Below are positions 7,900 through 13,573 of a DNA stretch of 17,444 nt, piece by piece. The position numbers and the translations under genes are program-made. Source of the stretch: CAZEDL01 sp964585245 (GTDB lineage: Bacteria > Patescibacteriota > Patescibacteriia > Magasanikbacterales > GWA2-37-8); the NCBI GenBank assembly GCA_964585245.1, contig CAZPCV010000028.1, forward strand, positions 1-17,444, read 5' to 3'. Numbering within the stretch: the first letter of the stretch is position 1; each line of letters starts with the position of its first letter. A model generated the notes under the pieces. That model made no database searches. It saw only the letters and a program-made list of their open reading frames with translations, and was not told the origin of the DNA.

Positions 7900-8448
7900 T
7901 TAAACTTCAATCGGTATTTCTTTTTTCAAGCGAACTTTGGCACGTTGCAGACGCACACCCACGGTCGAAACGGGAATCTGCAACACGTCGGCAATCTCTT
8001 TGTAGTCCAACTCTTGCAGATAGTAGAGCACCAGCGGTTCGCGATATTTGGGTGGTAATTTTTTAAGCCCCTCTAGCAAAGCGGTTTGGTCTCCGGCTTT
8101 AAAAAAATGCTCTTCGGAATGTTTCCCGTCGGCCACCGGCAGCTGAATCAAAGTGTCAAAATCGAGAAACGACAAGGGTTCGCGCCCTTTCTTTTTTATC
8201 ACATTAATGAATGTATTGTGCGCGATACGATAGAGCCACGTCGAAAATTTTCGTGTCACGGTAAAACTCTGGATATTAATATAGGCCTTCACGAATACGT
8301 CTTGCACCGCATCCTCTACATCTTCGTACCGATACAAAAAACGTTTGCCGTAACGCAGAATTTTATCCTCATACCGTTTAAACAGCACCTCGAAGGCAGC
8401 CTGGTCTCCCCGCTGAGTTTTAGCTGCCAATTCTTCATCCGTGGCCAT
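7900..8448 (-). CDS. ECF-like sigma-70 family RNA polymerase sigma factor
   Basis: A 182-residue protein from ATG 8448. Region 2 covers about residues 18-85: A-F-E-V-L-F-K-R-Y, then E-D-V-E-D-A-V-Q-D-V-F-V-K-A-Y in the core-binding and -10 recognition part, and F-S-T-W-L-Y-R-I-A-H-N. Region 4 covers about 128-176 with L-P-P-K-Y-R-E-P and a helix-turn-helix, Y-K-E-I-A-D-V-L-Q-I-P-V-S-T-V-G-V-R-L-Q-R-A. Regions 1.1 and 3 are absent, as in ECF sigma factors. Such proteins direct RNA polymerase to a small regulon and are usually held by a membrane anti-sigma. The neighbour 29 nt downstream is a candidate. A TTG at 8481 would add 11 residues but lies upstream of the likely promoter. Confidence 0.93.
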   Translation of the reverse strand: MATDEELAAKTQRGDQAAFEVLFKRYEDKILRYGKRFLYRYEDVEDAVQDVFVKAYINIQSFTVTRKFSTWLYRIAHNTFINVIKKKGREPLSFLDFDTLIQLPVADGKHSEEHFFKAGDQTALLEGLKKLPPKYREPLVLYYLQELDYKEIADVLQIPVSTVGVRLQRAKVRLKKEIPIEV

Positions 8449-8463
8449 AAAATAAGTAAATGG

Positions 8464-8472
8464 ATAATACCA
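8464..8472 (-). promoter_or_regulatory. Possible extended -10 promoter of the sigma/MacAB-like operon
   Basis: The minus strand reads TGGTATTAT (8472-8464), an extended -10 element. No good -35 was found 17 nt upstream. If used, transcription would start near 8457 and leave a leader of only about 9 nt before ATG 8448. Confidence 0.3.
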
Positions 8473-8563
8473 CCGTTGCAAGAGCCGTATTTCTGATACT
8501 ACTACACCGTGGTCGAGAAATTTATTACAAAATAACTTATTTTCGCCATGAATGGCAGATTTT

Positions 8564-9133
8564 TTAGCTTAAAACTGCTACCGTCAATTCGCCCACTCCC
8601 CGTTTATCAAATGAAGAAAAAGGGATAAGCGTATGCCCGTTTACCATTGATTGAAGTTTTTTGAGCTGTTCATCATACTGAGATTTTTTGATTTTATCGG
8701 CCTTATTGGCTACGATCACTACTTCTTTATGATGTTCCTCCAAACGGCGCAACATCAATCGGTCATCCTCGGTAGGGCCCACCTTGGCGTCAATAATCAA
8801 AATAATTTTTTTCTGAGAATATTCCGTTCCGAACAAATACCACTCAATTAATCGACGTAATTTTTCACGTTCTGCCTCAGGCATTTTGGCATAGCCATAC
8901 CCAGGCAAATCCACCAGATAAAACGATTTGTTAATCAGAAAAAAATTGACCTGCTGCGTGCGGCCAGGGAACGAACTGGTGCGAGCCAGATTAGTCCGCT
9001 TCGTAAAAGTATTAATCAAACTGGATTTACCCACGTTAGACCGCCCAATACACGCTACCTGGGGCAAGTCATCGCTAAACAGTTGATCAGGTTCAACCAC
9101 GCCTTTAACGAATTCAGCCGAAGTAATATGCAT
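8564..9133 (-). CDS. engB: EngB/YsxC (YihA) ribosome-biogenesis GTPase
   Basis: A 189-residue single-domain TRAFAC GTPase of normal length. G1 is GRSNVGKSS (30-38), G2 Thr lies in P-G-R-T-Q (56-60), G3 is DLPGYG (75-80) followed by the EngB-typical Y-A-K-M-P, G4 is NKAD (143-146), and G5 lies around S-S-F-D-K-R-G-V (173-180). The protein assists assembly of the large ribosomal subunit. It starts 26 nt after trhO and is probably read from the trhO promoter. No clear terminator follows: a small GCCAT/ATGGC hairpin at 8545-8556 lacks a T run in this direction. Confidence 0.96.
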   Translation of the reverse strand: MHITSAEFVKGVVEPDQLFSDDLPQVACIGRSNVGKSSLINTFTKRTNLARTSSFPGRTQQVNFFLINKSFYLVDLPGYGYAKMPEAEREKLRRLIEWYLFGTEYSQKKIILIIDAKVGPTEDDRLMLRRLEEHHKEVVIVANKADKIKKSQYDEQLKKLQSMVNGHTLIPFSSFDKRGVGELTVAVLS

Positions 9134-9159
9134 ACGCTACGGAATAATTCCAAAATAAT

Positions 9160-10095
9160 CTATATGTTCAATGTGCCGTCATGTTTTAATCTTATACTCT
9201 TGCGACCAAAAAGTTGTCGGAATTTATTTTTTAACGAACACCAAACAGAACAAAACGCTTCACCCGTAGTATTCAGGCATGAACTGCAACAAATAAAATG
9301 CAAATGACAGCTCGGTTCGGCGCAATTCACATACTGCTCGCTCGGTGCACTACACCTCGCGCAACGACCCACTACTTCACCCGGATGTTCGGGCCTATTA
9401 AACCCCATGGTTACCCGCCCATCAAACACATATAATTTACCCAAAAAATCTTCGTTAGGATACTTTTCCATGTATGTAACAATACCATTATGCAATTGAT
9501 ACACCTCAGTGAAACCGTGTTTTACCAGAAAACCAGACGCTTTTTCGCAACGCACCCCGCCAGTACAAACCGTGACGATAGTTTTGTGTTTTAATTTTTT
9601 TAGAGACGGTAATATTTTGGGTAAATCGCGAAAATTTTTTAGCGGTGGCAAAATAGAATTTTTAAAAAAACCGACCGCATGTTCGTAGTCATTGCGCATG
9701 TCGATAATGTAAAATTCTTTATCCGAATGAATCCACTCATGAAGAGTTTCGGCCGACAAATATTTACCAGTCAGTACCACCGGATTAACATCATCACTTC
9801 CCAGATGCGCGCTCACTATTTCGCTTCTCAACTTTACAGACAGCTTGGGAAACGCCTTCCCAGTGCCCGGACTACGCTTAATATTCATGTCAGAGAATCT
9901 AGGGTCTTTACTCATTTCGGCCACATATGAATCAGTATTTTCTTTTAAACCTTCTACCGTTCCGTTTAATCCCTCGGCGGCAATAATAATCCTGCCTTTT
10001 AAATGCAGGCGCTCGCACAATTGCCTTTGTTCTCGACAAAATGCTGCCGGATCGGAAATAGGTGTATATTTATAGTAGAGTAATATTTCGTGCAT
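9160..10095 (-). CDS. trhO: tRNA uridine-34 hydroxylase TrhO (rhodanese family, YceA type)
   Basis: A 311-residue protein from ATG 10095. It has the family order: an N-terminal ferredoxin-like domain (L-L-Y-Y-K-Y, then I-I-I-A-A-E-G-L-N-G-T at 36-46), a rhodanese domain (about 107-215) with the catalytic loop VCTGGVRCE and Cys177, and a C-terminal cysteine-rich part with nine Cys between 245 and 286, including C-x2-C at 245/248 and 270/273. TrhO makes 5-hydroxyuridine at position 34 of tRNAs, the first step to (c)mo5U, which widens wobble reading. An upstream ATG (10149) would add 18 residues, but the promoter-like site at 10134-10106 lies inside that extension, so 10095 is preferred. It is followed by engB after 26 nt. 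Confidence 0.95.
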   Translation of the reverse strand: MHEILLYYKYTPISDPAAFCREQRQLCERLHLKGRIIIAAEGLNGTVEGLKENTDSYVAEMSKDPRFSDMNIKRSPGTGKAFPKLSVKLRSEIVSAHLGSDDVNPVVLTGKYLSAETLHEWIHSDKEFYIIDMRNDYEHAVGFFKNSILPPLKNFRDLPKILPSLKKLKHKTIVTVCTGGVRCEKASGFLVKHGFTEVYQLHNGIVTYMEKYPNEDFLGKLYVFDGRVTMGFNRPEHPGEVVGRCARCSAPSEQYVNCAEPSCHLHFICCSSCLNTTGEAFCSVWCSLKNKFRQLFGRKSIRLKHDGTLNI

Positions 10096-10105
10096 ACAAA
10101 ACAAA

Positions 10106-10136
10106 ATAACAGCAACTAGTTGGCATTTAGCCAACT
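10106..10136 (-). promoter_or_regulatory. Likely trhO promoter overlapped by an inverted repeat
   Basis: The minus strand has TTGGCT (10134-10129), 17 nt, then TGTTAT (10111-10106), 10 nt before the trhO ATG, so the leader would be nearly absent. A perfect 7-bp inverted repeat, AGTTGGC / GCCAACT with a 5-nt spacer (10136-10118), covers the -35 box and part of the spacer. It could be an operator or, as RNA, the tail of the alkD-like transcript. Confidence 0.45.
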
Positions 10137-10173
10137 GGCATACTAACATTTTGCGCCAATAAAAACAAGCTTT

Positions 10174-10887
10174 CTACTGTTTTTTGACGAGATATTTTTT
10201 TCTTAATTTTTCCGGGAATCTTTCGATAGCATAACGCAGCATCGTGCGCGGCATATGCTGATAGTGCTCTTTTAAAAAGGTCTCCTCGGTGGCTTGACCA
10301 ACTCTTTTGCCAACCTCGCGCAGCATCCAGCCGGTGGCTTTGTGCAACAAATCGTGCTGGTCGCTCAGTAATATTTTGGCCACAGCCAGGGTATCTTGCG
10401 CGGAACCTTTTTTAATAAAATGAAAGGTGGCAATAATCGCAATCCGCCGCTCCCATACGTTTTTGGAACGAGCTAGTTGATATATTTTTTTTCGTTCTTT
10501 GTCATTCAGCCAGCTTCCCACAATATGCTCGGCCGAACAATCGACCAAATCCCAATTATTAATGTACTGCGTATTTTTTAAATAGAAGCGGTATATTCTT
10601 TGTTTTTCCCGCGGCTCACTTTTGTTAAAGTGCATAATTAGCATAAACAAAGCAGTCAGCCGCTCTTCGTGCCACGGCGAACGCAATAAATCCACCACCT
10701 CTAAAAGGTCTAGCTGACCAAAAAAATCTTTAGCTACTTTTCGACACTGTGGCACCGTTAAACCTAAAAACGTGTCACCCTCGCCATATTGGCCTGGAGC
10801 GGTTTTAAAAAAACGCAACGACGTTAAAGCCCTTTTGGCGTCGCCCTGTTGTCTGATTTTTTTTTGAATTAATTCTAGTTTTTTCAT
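10174..10887 (-). CDS. AlkD-family DNA alkylation repair protein (DNA glycosylase)
   Basis: A 237-residue all-helical HEAT-like repeat protein of typical AlkD length. Residues matching the Bacillus cereus AlkD active groove can be placed by spacing: Trp112 and Asp116 in N-N-W-D-L-V-D, Arg148 in W-E-R-R-I-A, and Trp187 in T-G-W-M-L-R-E-V-G-K-R. AlkD removes bulky or positively charged N3- and N7-alkylpurines without flipping the base out. It has its own upstream region shared with the divergent DUF305 gene, and trhO follows after 78 nt with its own promoter-like site. The start ATG is clear, and a weak GCAGG lies 5 nt upstream of it. Confidence 0.93.
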   Translation of the reverse strand: MKKLELIQKKIRQQGDAKRALTSLRFFKTAPGQYGEGDTFLGLTVPQCRKVAKDFFGQLDLLEVVDLLRSPWHEERLTALFMLIMHFNKSEPREKQRIYRFYLKNTQYINNWDLVDCSAEHIVGSWLNDKERKKIYQLARSKNVWERRIAIIATFHFIKKGSAQDTLAVAKILLSDQHDLLHKATGWMLREVGKRVGQATEETFLKEHYQHMPRTMLRYAIERFPEKLRKKYLVKKQ

Positions 10888-11131
10888 AAAGCCTGCCTAA
10901 ATTTTTGAATTTTACATCCCATCAATTTCACTCTGCAGTTGCTTAATAAAAACAGTAAAACAAATTATTTTTATTAATTTAAAATTAAAATTACACTATA
11001 TTATAAGGTGCAAAGGCAGATATGACTATGATTTAAAAAATTTTTCTTGCTAAAATTCAAATAAATTTGCCTTTTTTATTTATTAGGATACTATACCATC
11101 TATCCTCTAATTAATATACTAACTTATTGTT
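10888..11131. promoter_or_regulatory. AT-rich divergent regulatory region between alkD-like and DUF305 genes
   Basis: This 244-bp gap is very AT-rich and holds no open frame of note. On the plus strand TTGCCT (11067-11072), 16 nt, and TACTAT (11089-11094) form a plausible promoter for DUF305, giving a leader of about 30 nt. On the minus strand TATAAT (11005-11000) is a perfect -10 hexamer without a good -35, about 113 nt before the alkD-like start. No conserved riboswitch was recognised. Confidence 0.45.
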
Positions 11132-11536
11132 ATGCCTAAAAACACTTTTATTGTCGCAGGAATTATGACTGTGCTCGGCCTCGGTGTCGGCTATGGCTTT
11201 GGCACGCACCAGCAAACCGCCTTCCCTACACCCGCCGAATATTCACAATCACCTGCTGCAGACCATTCCATGATGAACGACGATTCAGCCATGCCAGCCA
11301 TGATGGCCAGCATGACAGCTGCGCTACAGGGCAAAACCGGTGAAACATTTGATCAAGCATTCTTGCAAGAAATGATCCCGCATCATGAGGGCGCAGTGGC
11401 CATGGCCGAGCTGGCCCTCACCAATGCCAAGCACCAAGAAATCAAAGATTTAGCTGCAGCCATAGTAGCAGCTCAAAACGAAGAAATTATCAAAATGCGG
11501 ACCTGGCAGAAAACCTGGTTTGGAATGAAGCAATAA
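11132..11536 (+). CDS. Membrane-anchored DUF305 protein, Met/His-rich
   Basis: A 134-residue protein, the only clear plus-strand gene. Residues 5-24 are a signal or anchor segment (G-I-M-T-V-L-G-L-G-V-G-Y-G-F-G). The DUF305 domain occupies about 72-131 with its hallmarks: FDQAFLQEMIPHHEGAVAMA (73-92), then E-I-K-D-L-A and A-A-Q-N-E-E-I-I-K-M-R-T-W. Between anchor and domain lies a linker with H-S-M-M and six more Met in 53-61. Some DUF305 proteins bind copper, so an extracellular metal-binding role is possible but not shown. It converges on the tRNA-Ser genes and shares their bidirectional terminator. No ribosome-binding motif is seen upstream. Confidence 0.92.
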   Translation: MPKNTFIVAGIMTVLGLGVGYGFGTHQQTAFPTPAEYSQSPAADHSMMNDDSAMPAMMASMTAALQGKTGETFDQAFLQEMIPHHEGAVAMAELALTNAKHQEIKDLAAAIVAAQNEEIIKMRTWQKTWFGMKQ

Positions 11537-11554
11537 GGTTCGTCCGATCTAATT

Positions 11555-11586
11555 AAAAATTCGACCTTCAACAGGTCGAATTTTTT
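11555..11586. terminator. Bidirectional Rho-independent terminator
   Basis: A perfect 13-bp stem, AAAAATTCGACCT / AGGTCGAATTTTT, with a 5-nt loop, ends in a T run in both directions. It serves DUF305 on the plus strand and the tRNA-Ser pair on the minus strand. Confidence 0.9.
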
Positions 11587-11589
11587 CTG

Positions 11590-11676
11590 CGGAGAGGGAG
11601 GGATTCGAACCCTCGAGGGATTTGACTCCCTGCAGCTTTAGCAAAGCTGTACGATAGACCACTCTGACACCTCTCC
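11590..11676 (-). tRNA. tRNA-Ser(GCU)
   Basis: An 87-nt class II tRNA. The acceptor stem is GGAGAGG/CCTCTCC with discriminator G73, usual for Ser. The anticodon arm CAGCT-TTGCTAA-AGCTG gives GCU, which reads AGU and AGC. A long variable arm and a T arm GAGGG-TTCGAAT-CCCTC follow. The 3' CCA is not encoded. It is the second gene of a tRNA-Ser pair, 18 nt after tRNA-Ser(ACU). The D stem pairs poorly. Confidence 0.93.
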
Positions 11677-11694
11677 AAGGTGTTATTTGTCGAG

Positions 11695-11781
11695 CGGAGA
11701 GTGTAGGATTCGAACCCACGGTCCACTTGCGTGGACTACGGTTTAGTAAACCGTTGCTTTCGACCACTCAGCCAACTCTCC
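11695..11781 (-). tRNA. tRNA-Ser with unusual ACU anticodon
   Basis: An 87-nt class II tRNA with acceptor GGAGAGT/ACTCTCC, discriminator G73, D arm GCT/AGC, a strong 6-bp variable arm (GTCCAC-GCAA-GTGGAC) and T arm GTGGG-TTCGAAT-CCTAC. The anticodon arm is ACGGT-TTACTAA-ACCGT. With U33 and A37 in their normal places the anticodon is ACU (plus-strand bases 11745-11747), one base from GCU in the neighbour. Ser identity rests on G73 and the long variable arm. All stems pair, so it looks like a working gene. The 3' CCA is not encoded. A TATTAT box lies 5 nt upstream of the 5' end, and the tandem repeat array begins inside the gene's first bases. Confidence 0.82.
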
Positions 11782-11961
11782 ATTTATAATATGATTTAGG
11801 AGTGCCGGTAACGGCCAACTCTCCAATAAATATGCAAATTAGGCGTGCCCGTGAGGGCCAACTCTCCATATATAATTGATTCCAGGCGCGCCTCCATAGA
11901 GGCCAACTCTCCATTTTAAATATGATTTAGGCGTGTCCCTAGGGGGCACGCTCTCTAAATT
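11770..11961 (-). repeat. Degenerate 43-45 bp tandem repeat array built from the tRNA-Ser(ACU) 5' end
   Basis: On the plus strand GGCCAACTCTCC recurs at 11813, 11856 and 11901, with a one-mismatch copy inside the tRNA (11770) and a worn copy at 11945; the spacing is 43, 43, 45 and 44 bp. On the minus strand each unit reads GGAGAGTTG (identical to the tRNA's first nine bases), a 4-5 bp hairpin with a 4-nt loop, (A/G)C(G/T)CC, then about 17 AT-rich bases with a TATA-like box. The hairpin stems differ but stay paired: GCCG/CGGC (11804-11815), GCCC/GGGC (11847-11858), GCCTC/GAGGC (11890-11903). The outermost hairpin, GCGTGTCCC/GGGGCACGC (11931-11951), is longer. Upstream of it (11962-12095) is AT-rich sequence in which nothing was recognised apart from the shifted frame noted under the kinase fragment. 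Confidence 0.85.
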
Positions 11962-12095
11962 TTTAGCACCTGAATTGTAGCAAAAAACTATAATTAGTCA
12001 AGATATAAAGAAAATAGCTAAAGCTTCAATTTTTGAACCTAATACCATCGTCTTACCAACTAAATTCTGAATAAAAACGCCATTTTGATATTTTT

Positions 12096-12326
12096 CTAGG
12101 GCACTCCGGAGTTTGGGTTTTCTTCCTGTCTGATTTTAGTTTCATCTTGGCTTTGGTGCGCCGCACGAATTCGTTCTTTTCTTTGATTCGTCGGAAATTT
12201 AAGATACCAATCCAAACGTACGATTACTGAGTCGCCTAAAAATTGGTCGGACAATCTATCTACAAACATGCTCTTGCCCGCACCGCCTAAGCCACAAATA
12301 AAAATGATGGGACAAATTTGCTTCAT
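12096..12326 (-). pseudogene. Truncated P-loop kinase (uridine-kinase-like) fragment
   Basis: From ATG 12326 the frame gives 76 residues: a beta strand and P-loop ICGLGGAGKS (about 9-18), then V-I-V-R-L-D-W-Y-L-K-F-P around the expected second strand, a basic stretch R-K-E-R-I, and Q-E-E-N-P near the end. This order fits the N-terminal third of uridine-kinase-like nucleoside kinases, which are usually about 180-210 residues and carry a Walker B and lid further on. The frame stops at TAG 12096 soon after the N-P. A shifted frame stays open for 40 codons (12120-12001, ending in TGA) but shows no recognisable motif. So the gene looks broken by deletion or frameshift. It could instead be a short functional ATP-binding protein, which is less likely. 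Confidence 0.6.
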
Positions 12327-12365
12327 AAAATCTATTTTAATTCTATCACGAAAACAAGACAAAAC

Positions 12366-12397
12366 AAAAATAACAGCTAATTTTAGCTGTTATTTTT
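12366..12397. terminator. Bidirectional-looking terminator after tRNA-Trp
   Basis: A 13-15 bp stem, AATAACAGCTAA pairing with TTAGCTGTTATT, with A/T runs on both sides. It lies just past the 3' end of tRNA-Trp on the minus strand and would end the rpmG-DUF1189-tRNA-Trp transcript. Confidence 0.8.
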
Positions 12398-12400
12398 TTG

Positions 12401-12471
12401 CAGGGGCGGTAGGAATCGAACCCACGCTAACGGTTTTGGAGACCGTAGTACTGCCACTATACGACGCCCCC
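12401..12471 (-). tRNA. tRNA-Trp(CCA)
   Basis: A 71-nt tRNA: acceptor GGGGGCG/CGCCCCT with discriminator G73, D stem GTA/TAC, anticodon arm ACGGT-CTCCAAA-ACCGT with anticodon CCA, a short 4-nt variable loop, and T arm GTGGG-TTCGATT-CCTAC. The first 15 bases overlap the end of the DUF1189 coding region, so it must be cut from the mRNA. The 3' CCA is not encoded. The anticodon is plain CCA, in keeping with UGA as stop. Confidence 0.94.
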
Positions 12472-13284
12472 AGTTTGATTACTGGATACAGTTTGTTCAG
12501 TTGATTTAGTAAAACTAATGGCCAAAATCCAGGCCAGCCACGCGATCGAAAACACTCCGGGAATTACCAACGGTAACAAGCTAAATAGAGCGCTAACGAC
12601 AACCGGCACAGCAATTGTCAAAAGCCCCAGGCCATACAATTCTTTAAAGCTTGCTGGCCTCTGGGCAATTCGCAAAATCAGAAAGGCCAGAGCAGCCACT
12701 ATCACCAAATTTAAACTCTTGACTATCAAAAACCCTGCATAACCCACCAACAGAGCTAGTACTGCCACCACCACTTTCAAAGCCAGAGAATCACTTAATC
12801 GACTAGCCACCTTCAAAAGATCGGCTTTAGAGACTGAAAAATCTTCTATCTCTTTCCATCGGCGAATTTCATCTTGCCCGGTAGACAAATTGACCAGTTC
12901 CATCTGTTCACGCGTAATTACGATACCAGCCGTAGCTTTATTTTTTTCGACTGCTCCAGCGGCCGAAATACTTGAAGTAGTAACAGTATTTACCAGCAAG
13001 AAAAAATCATCCTGCCGCACCTCGTAGGGCTGAGGCAGCCCGCTAATTGACAGTATACCATTTTTTAATTCCGCTTTAAATTCCGGCACGAGCAACGAGG
13101 CCGACGTTGACACTCTTTCTAACTGGCGCGGAGCAGCGATAATGATCGGTACAAGAAACAAAAATACTATTAGGGCAGAAGCTGTAACAAAAAACTGTAC
13201 CGCCGTAGCCAAAAAGGGTGCCTCTCGTTTCAGTGAAGCAGGATCGGTAAAACTACGACGAAGCGCGGACAAGAAAAAGCGCAT
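12457..13284 (-). CDS. DUF1189-family integral membrane protein
   Basis: A 275-residue protein. A cytoplasmic N-terminus (S-F-T-D-P-A-S-L-K-R-E) is followed by a first membrane helix (about 29-50), an extracytoplasmic part (51-168), and then four more helices (about 169-187, 190-206, 218-240 and 242-258). The layout and the phrase L-K-N-G-I-L-S-I-S-G-L-P-Q-P-Y in the outer part match DUF1189, whose function is unknown. It starts 18 nt after rpmG. Its stop TAG (12457-12459) lies inside the 5' end of tRNA-Trp, so the last five residues are encoded by tRNA sequence. Confidence 0.8.
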   Translation of the reverse strand: MRFFLSALRRSFTDPASLKREAPFLATAVQFFVTASALIVFLFLVPIIIAAPRQLERVSTSASLLVPEFKAELKNGILSISGLPQPYEVRQDDFFLLVNTVTTSSISAAGAVEKNKATAGIVITREQMELVNLSTGQDEIRRWKEIEDFSVSKADLLKVASRLSDSLALKVVVAVLALLVGYAGFLIVKSLNLVIVAALAFLILRIAQRPASFKELYGLGLLTIAVPVVVSALFSLLPLVIPGVFSIAWLAWILAISFTKSTEQTVSSNQTGGVV

Positions 13285-13302
13285 AAGGAAAAGACGAAAT
13301 AC

Positions 13303-13458
13303 TTATTTCGTTTCCTTGTGCTCGGTGTGTTTCTTGTCGATTTTGCAATATTTCTTCAACAGGATGCGATTTTTCAACGTCTTCTTGTTCTTTTTGGTGA
13401 AGTAGTTGATGCGATGGCAAAATCCGCATTCCATTTTGACCAAATTATCTTGCGACAT
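13303..13458 (-). CDS. rpmG: 50S ribosomal protein L33
   Basis: A 51-residue protein from ATG 13458, the normal L33 length, with the family core M-E-C-G-F-C-H-R-I-N-Y-F-T-K-K-N-K-K and the ending L-K-K-Y-C-K-I-D-K-K-H-T-E-H-K-E-T-K. L33 is a component of the large ribosomal subunit near the E site. Of the four cysteines of the zinc-ribbon form, C11, C14 and C38 are kept, while position 41 is Asp, so zinc binding is doubtful. The frame runs upstream to 13548, but that extension crosses the promoter and is not homologous to L33. DUF1189 follows after 18 nt. Confidence 0.95.
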   Translation of the reverse strand: MSQDNLVKMECGFCHRINYFTKKNKKTLKNRILLKKYCKIDKKHTEHKETK

Positions 13459-13519
13459 AATATTTAAATAATGGATTACTCTATTTTTATTGCAAACATA
13501 GGCGCTCACAACGACCATA

Positions 13520-13548
13520 GTTATAGCAAAGATAGAGAAAAAAAGCAA
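13520..13548 (-). promoter_or_regulatory. Promoter of rpmG-DUF1189-tRNA-Trp
   Basis: The minus strand has TTGCTT (13548-13543), 17 nt, then TATAAC (13525-13520) with a preceding TGC extended -10. This is the best promoter match in the window. Transcription would start near 13513, leaving a leader of about 55 nt before ATG 13458. Confidence 0.7.
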
Positions 13549-13573
13549 GTCTTCGAGCTAAATCTGAGACTAA

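Noticed and set aside
11549..11767. Small open frames across the tRNA-Ser pair, and likewise across tRNA-Trp (12268-12504) and the Thr/Tyr tRNAs (17222-17416)
   Set aside because: They are translations of tRNA sequence; the cloverleaf genes explain these stretches fully.
11695..11781. Suppressor tRNA reading stop codons (anticodon UUA or CUA)
   Set aside because: Shifting the loop to give UUA puts C at position 37, and CUA would need A at position 33. Only ACU keeps both U33 and a purine at 37 with a 7-nt loop.
11885..11892. GGCGCGCC palindrome in the repeat array
   Set aside because: An 8-bp palindrome at the join of two repeat parts; no sign of a recognition site with a role of its own.
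11770..11961. CRISPR array
   Set aside because: The period is 43-45 bp with only a few variable bases in hairpin loops and stems, there are no unique spacers of 25-40 bp, and no cas gene is present. The units derive from the adjacent tRNA.
13459..13548. 30-residue N-terminal extension of L33
   Set aside because: It would begin inside the promoter -35 box and run through the -10, and normal L33 begins at ATG 13458.
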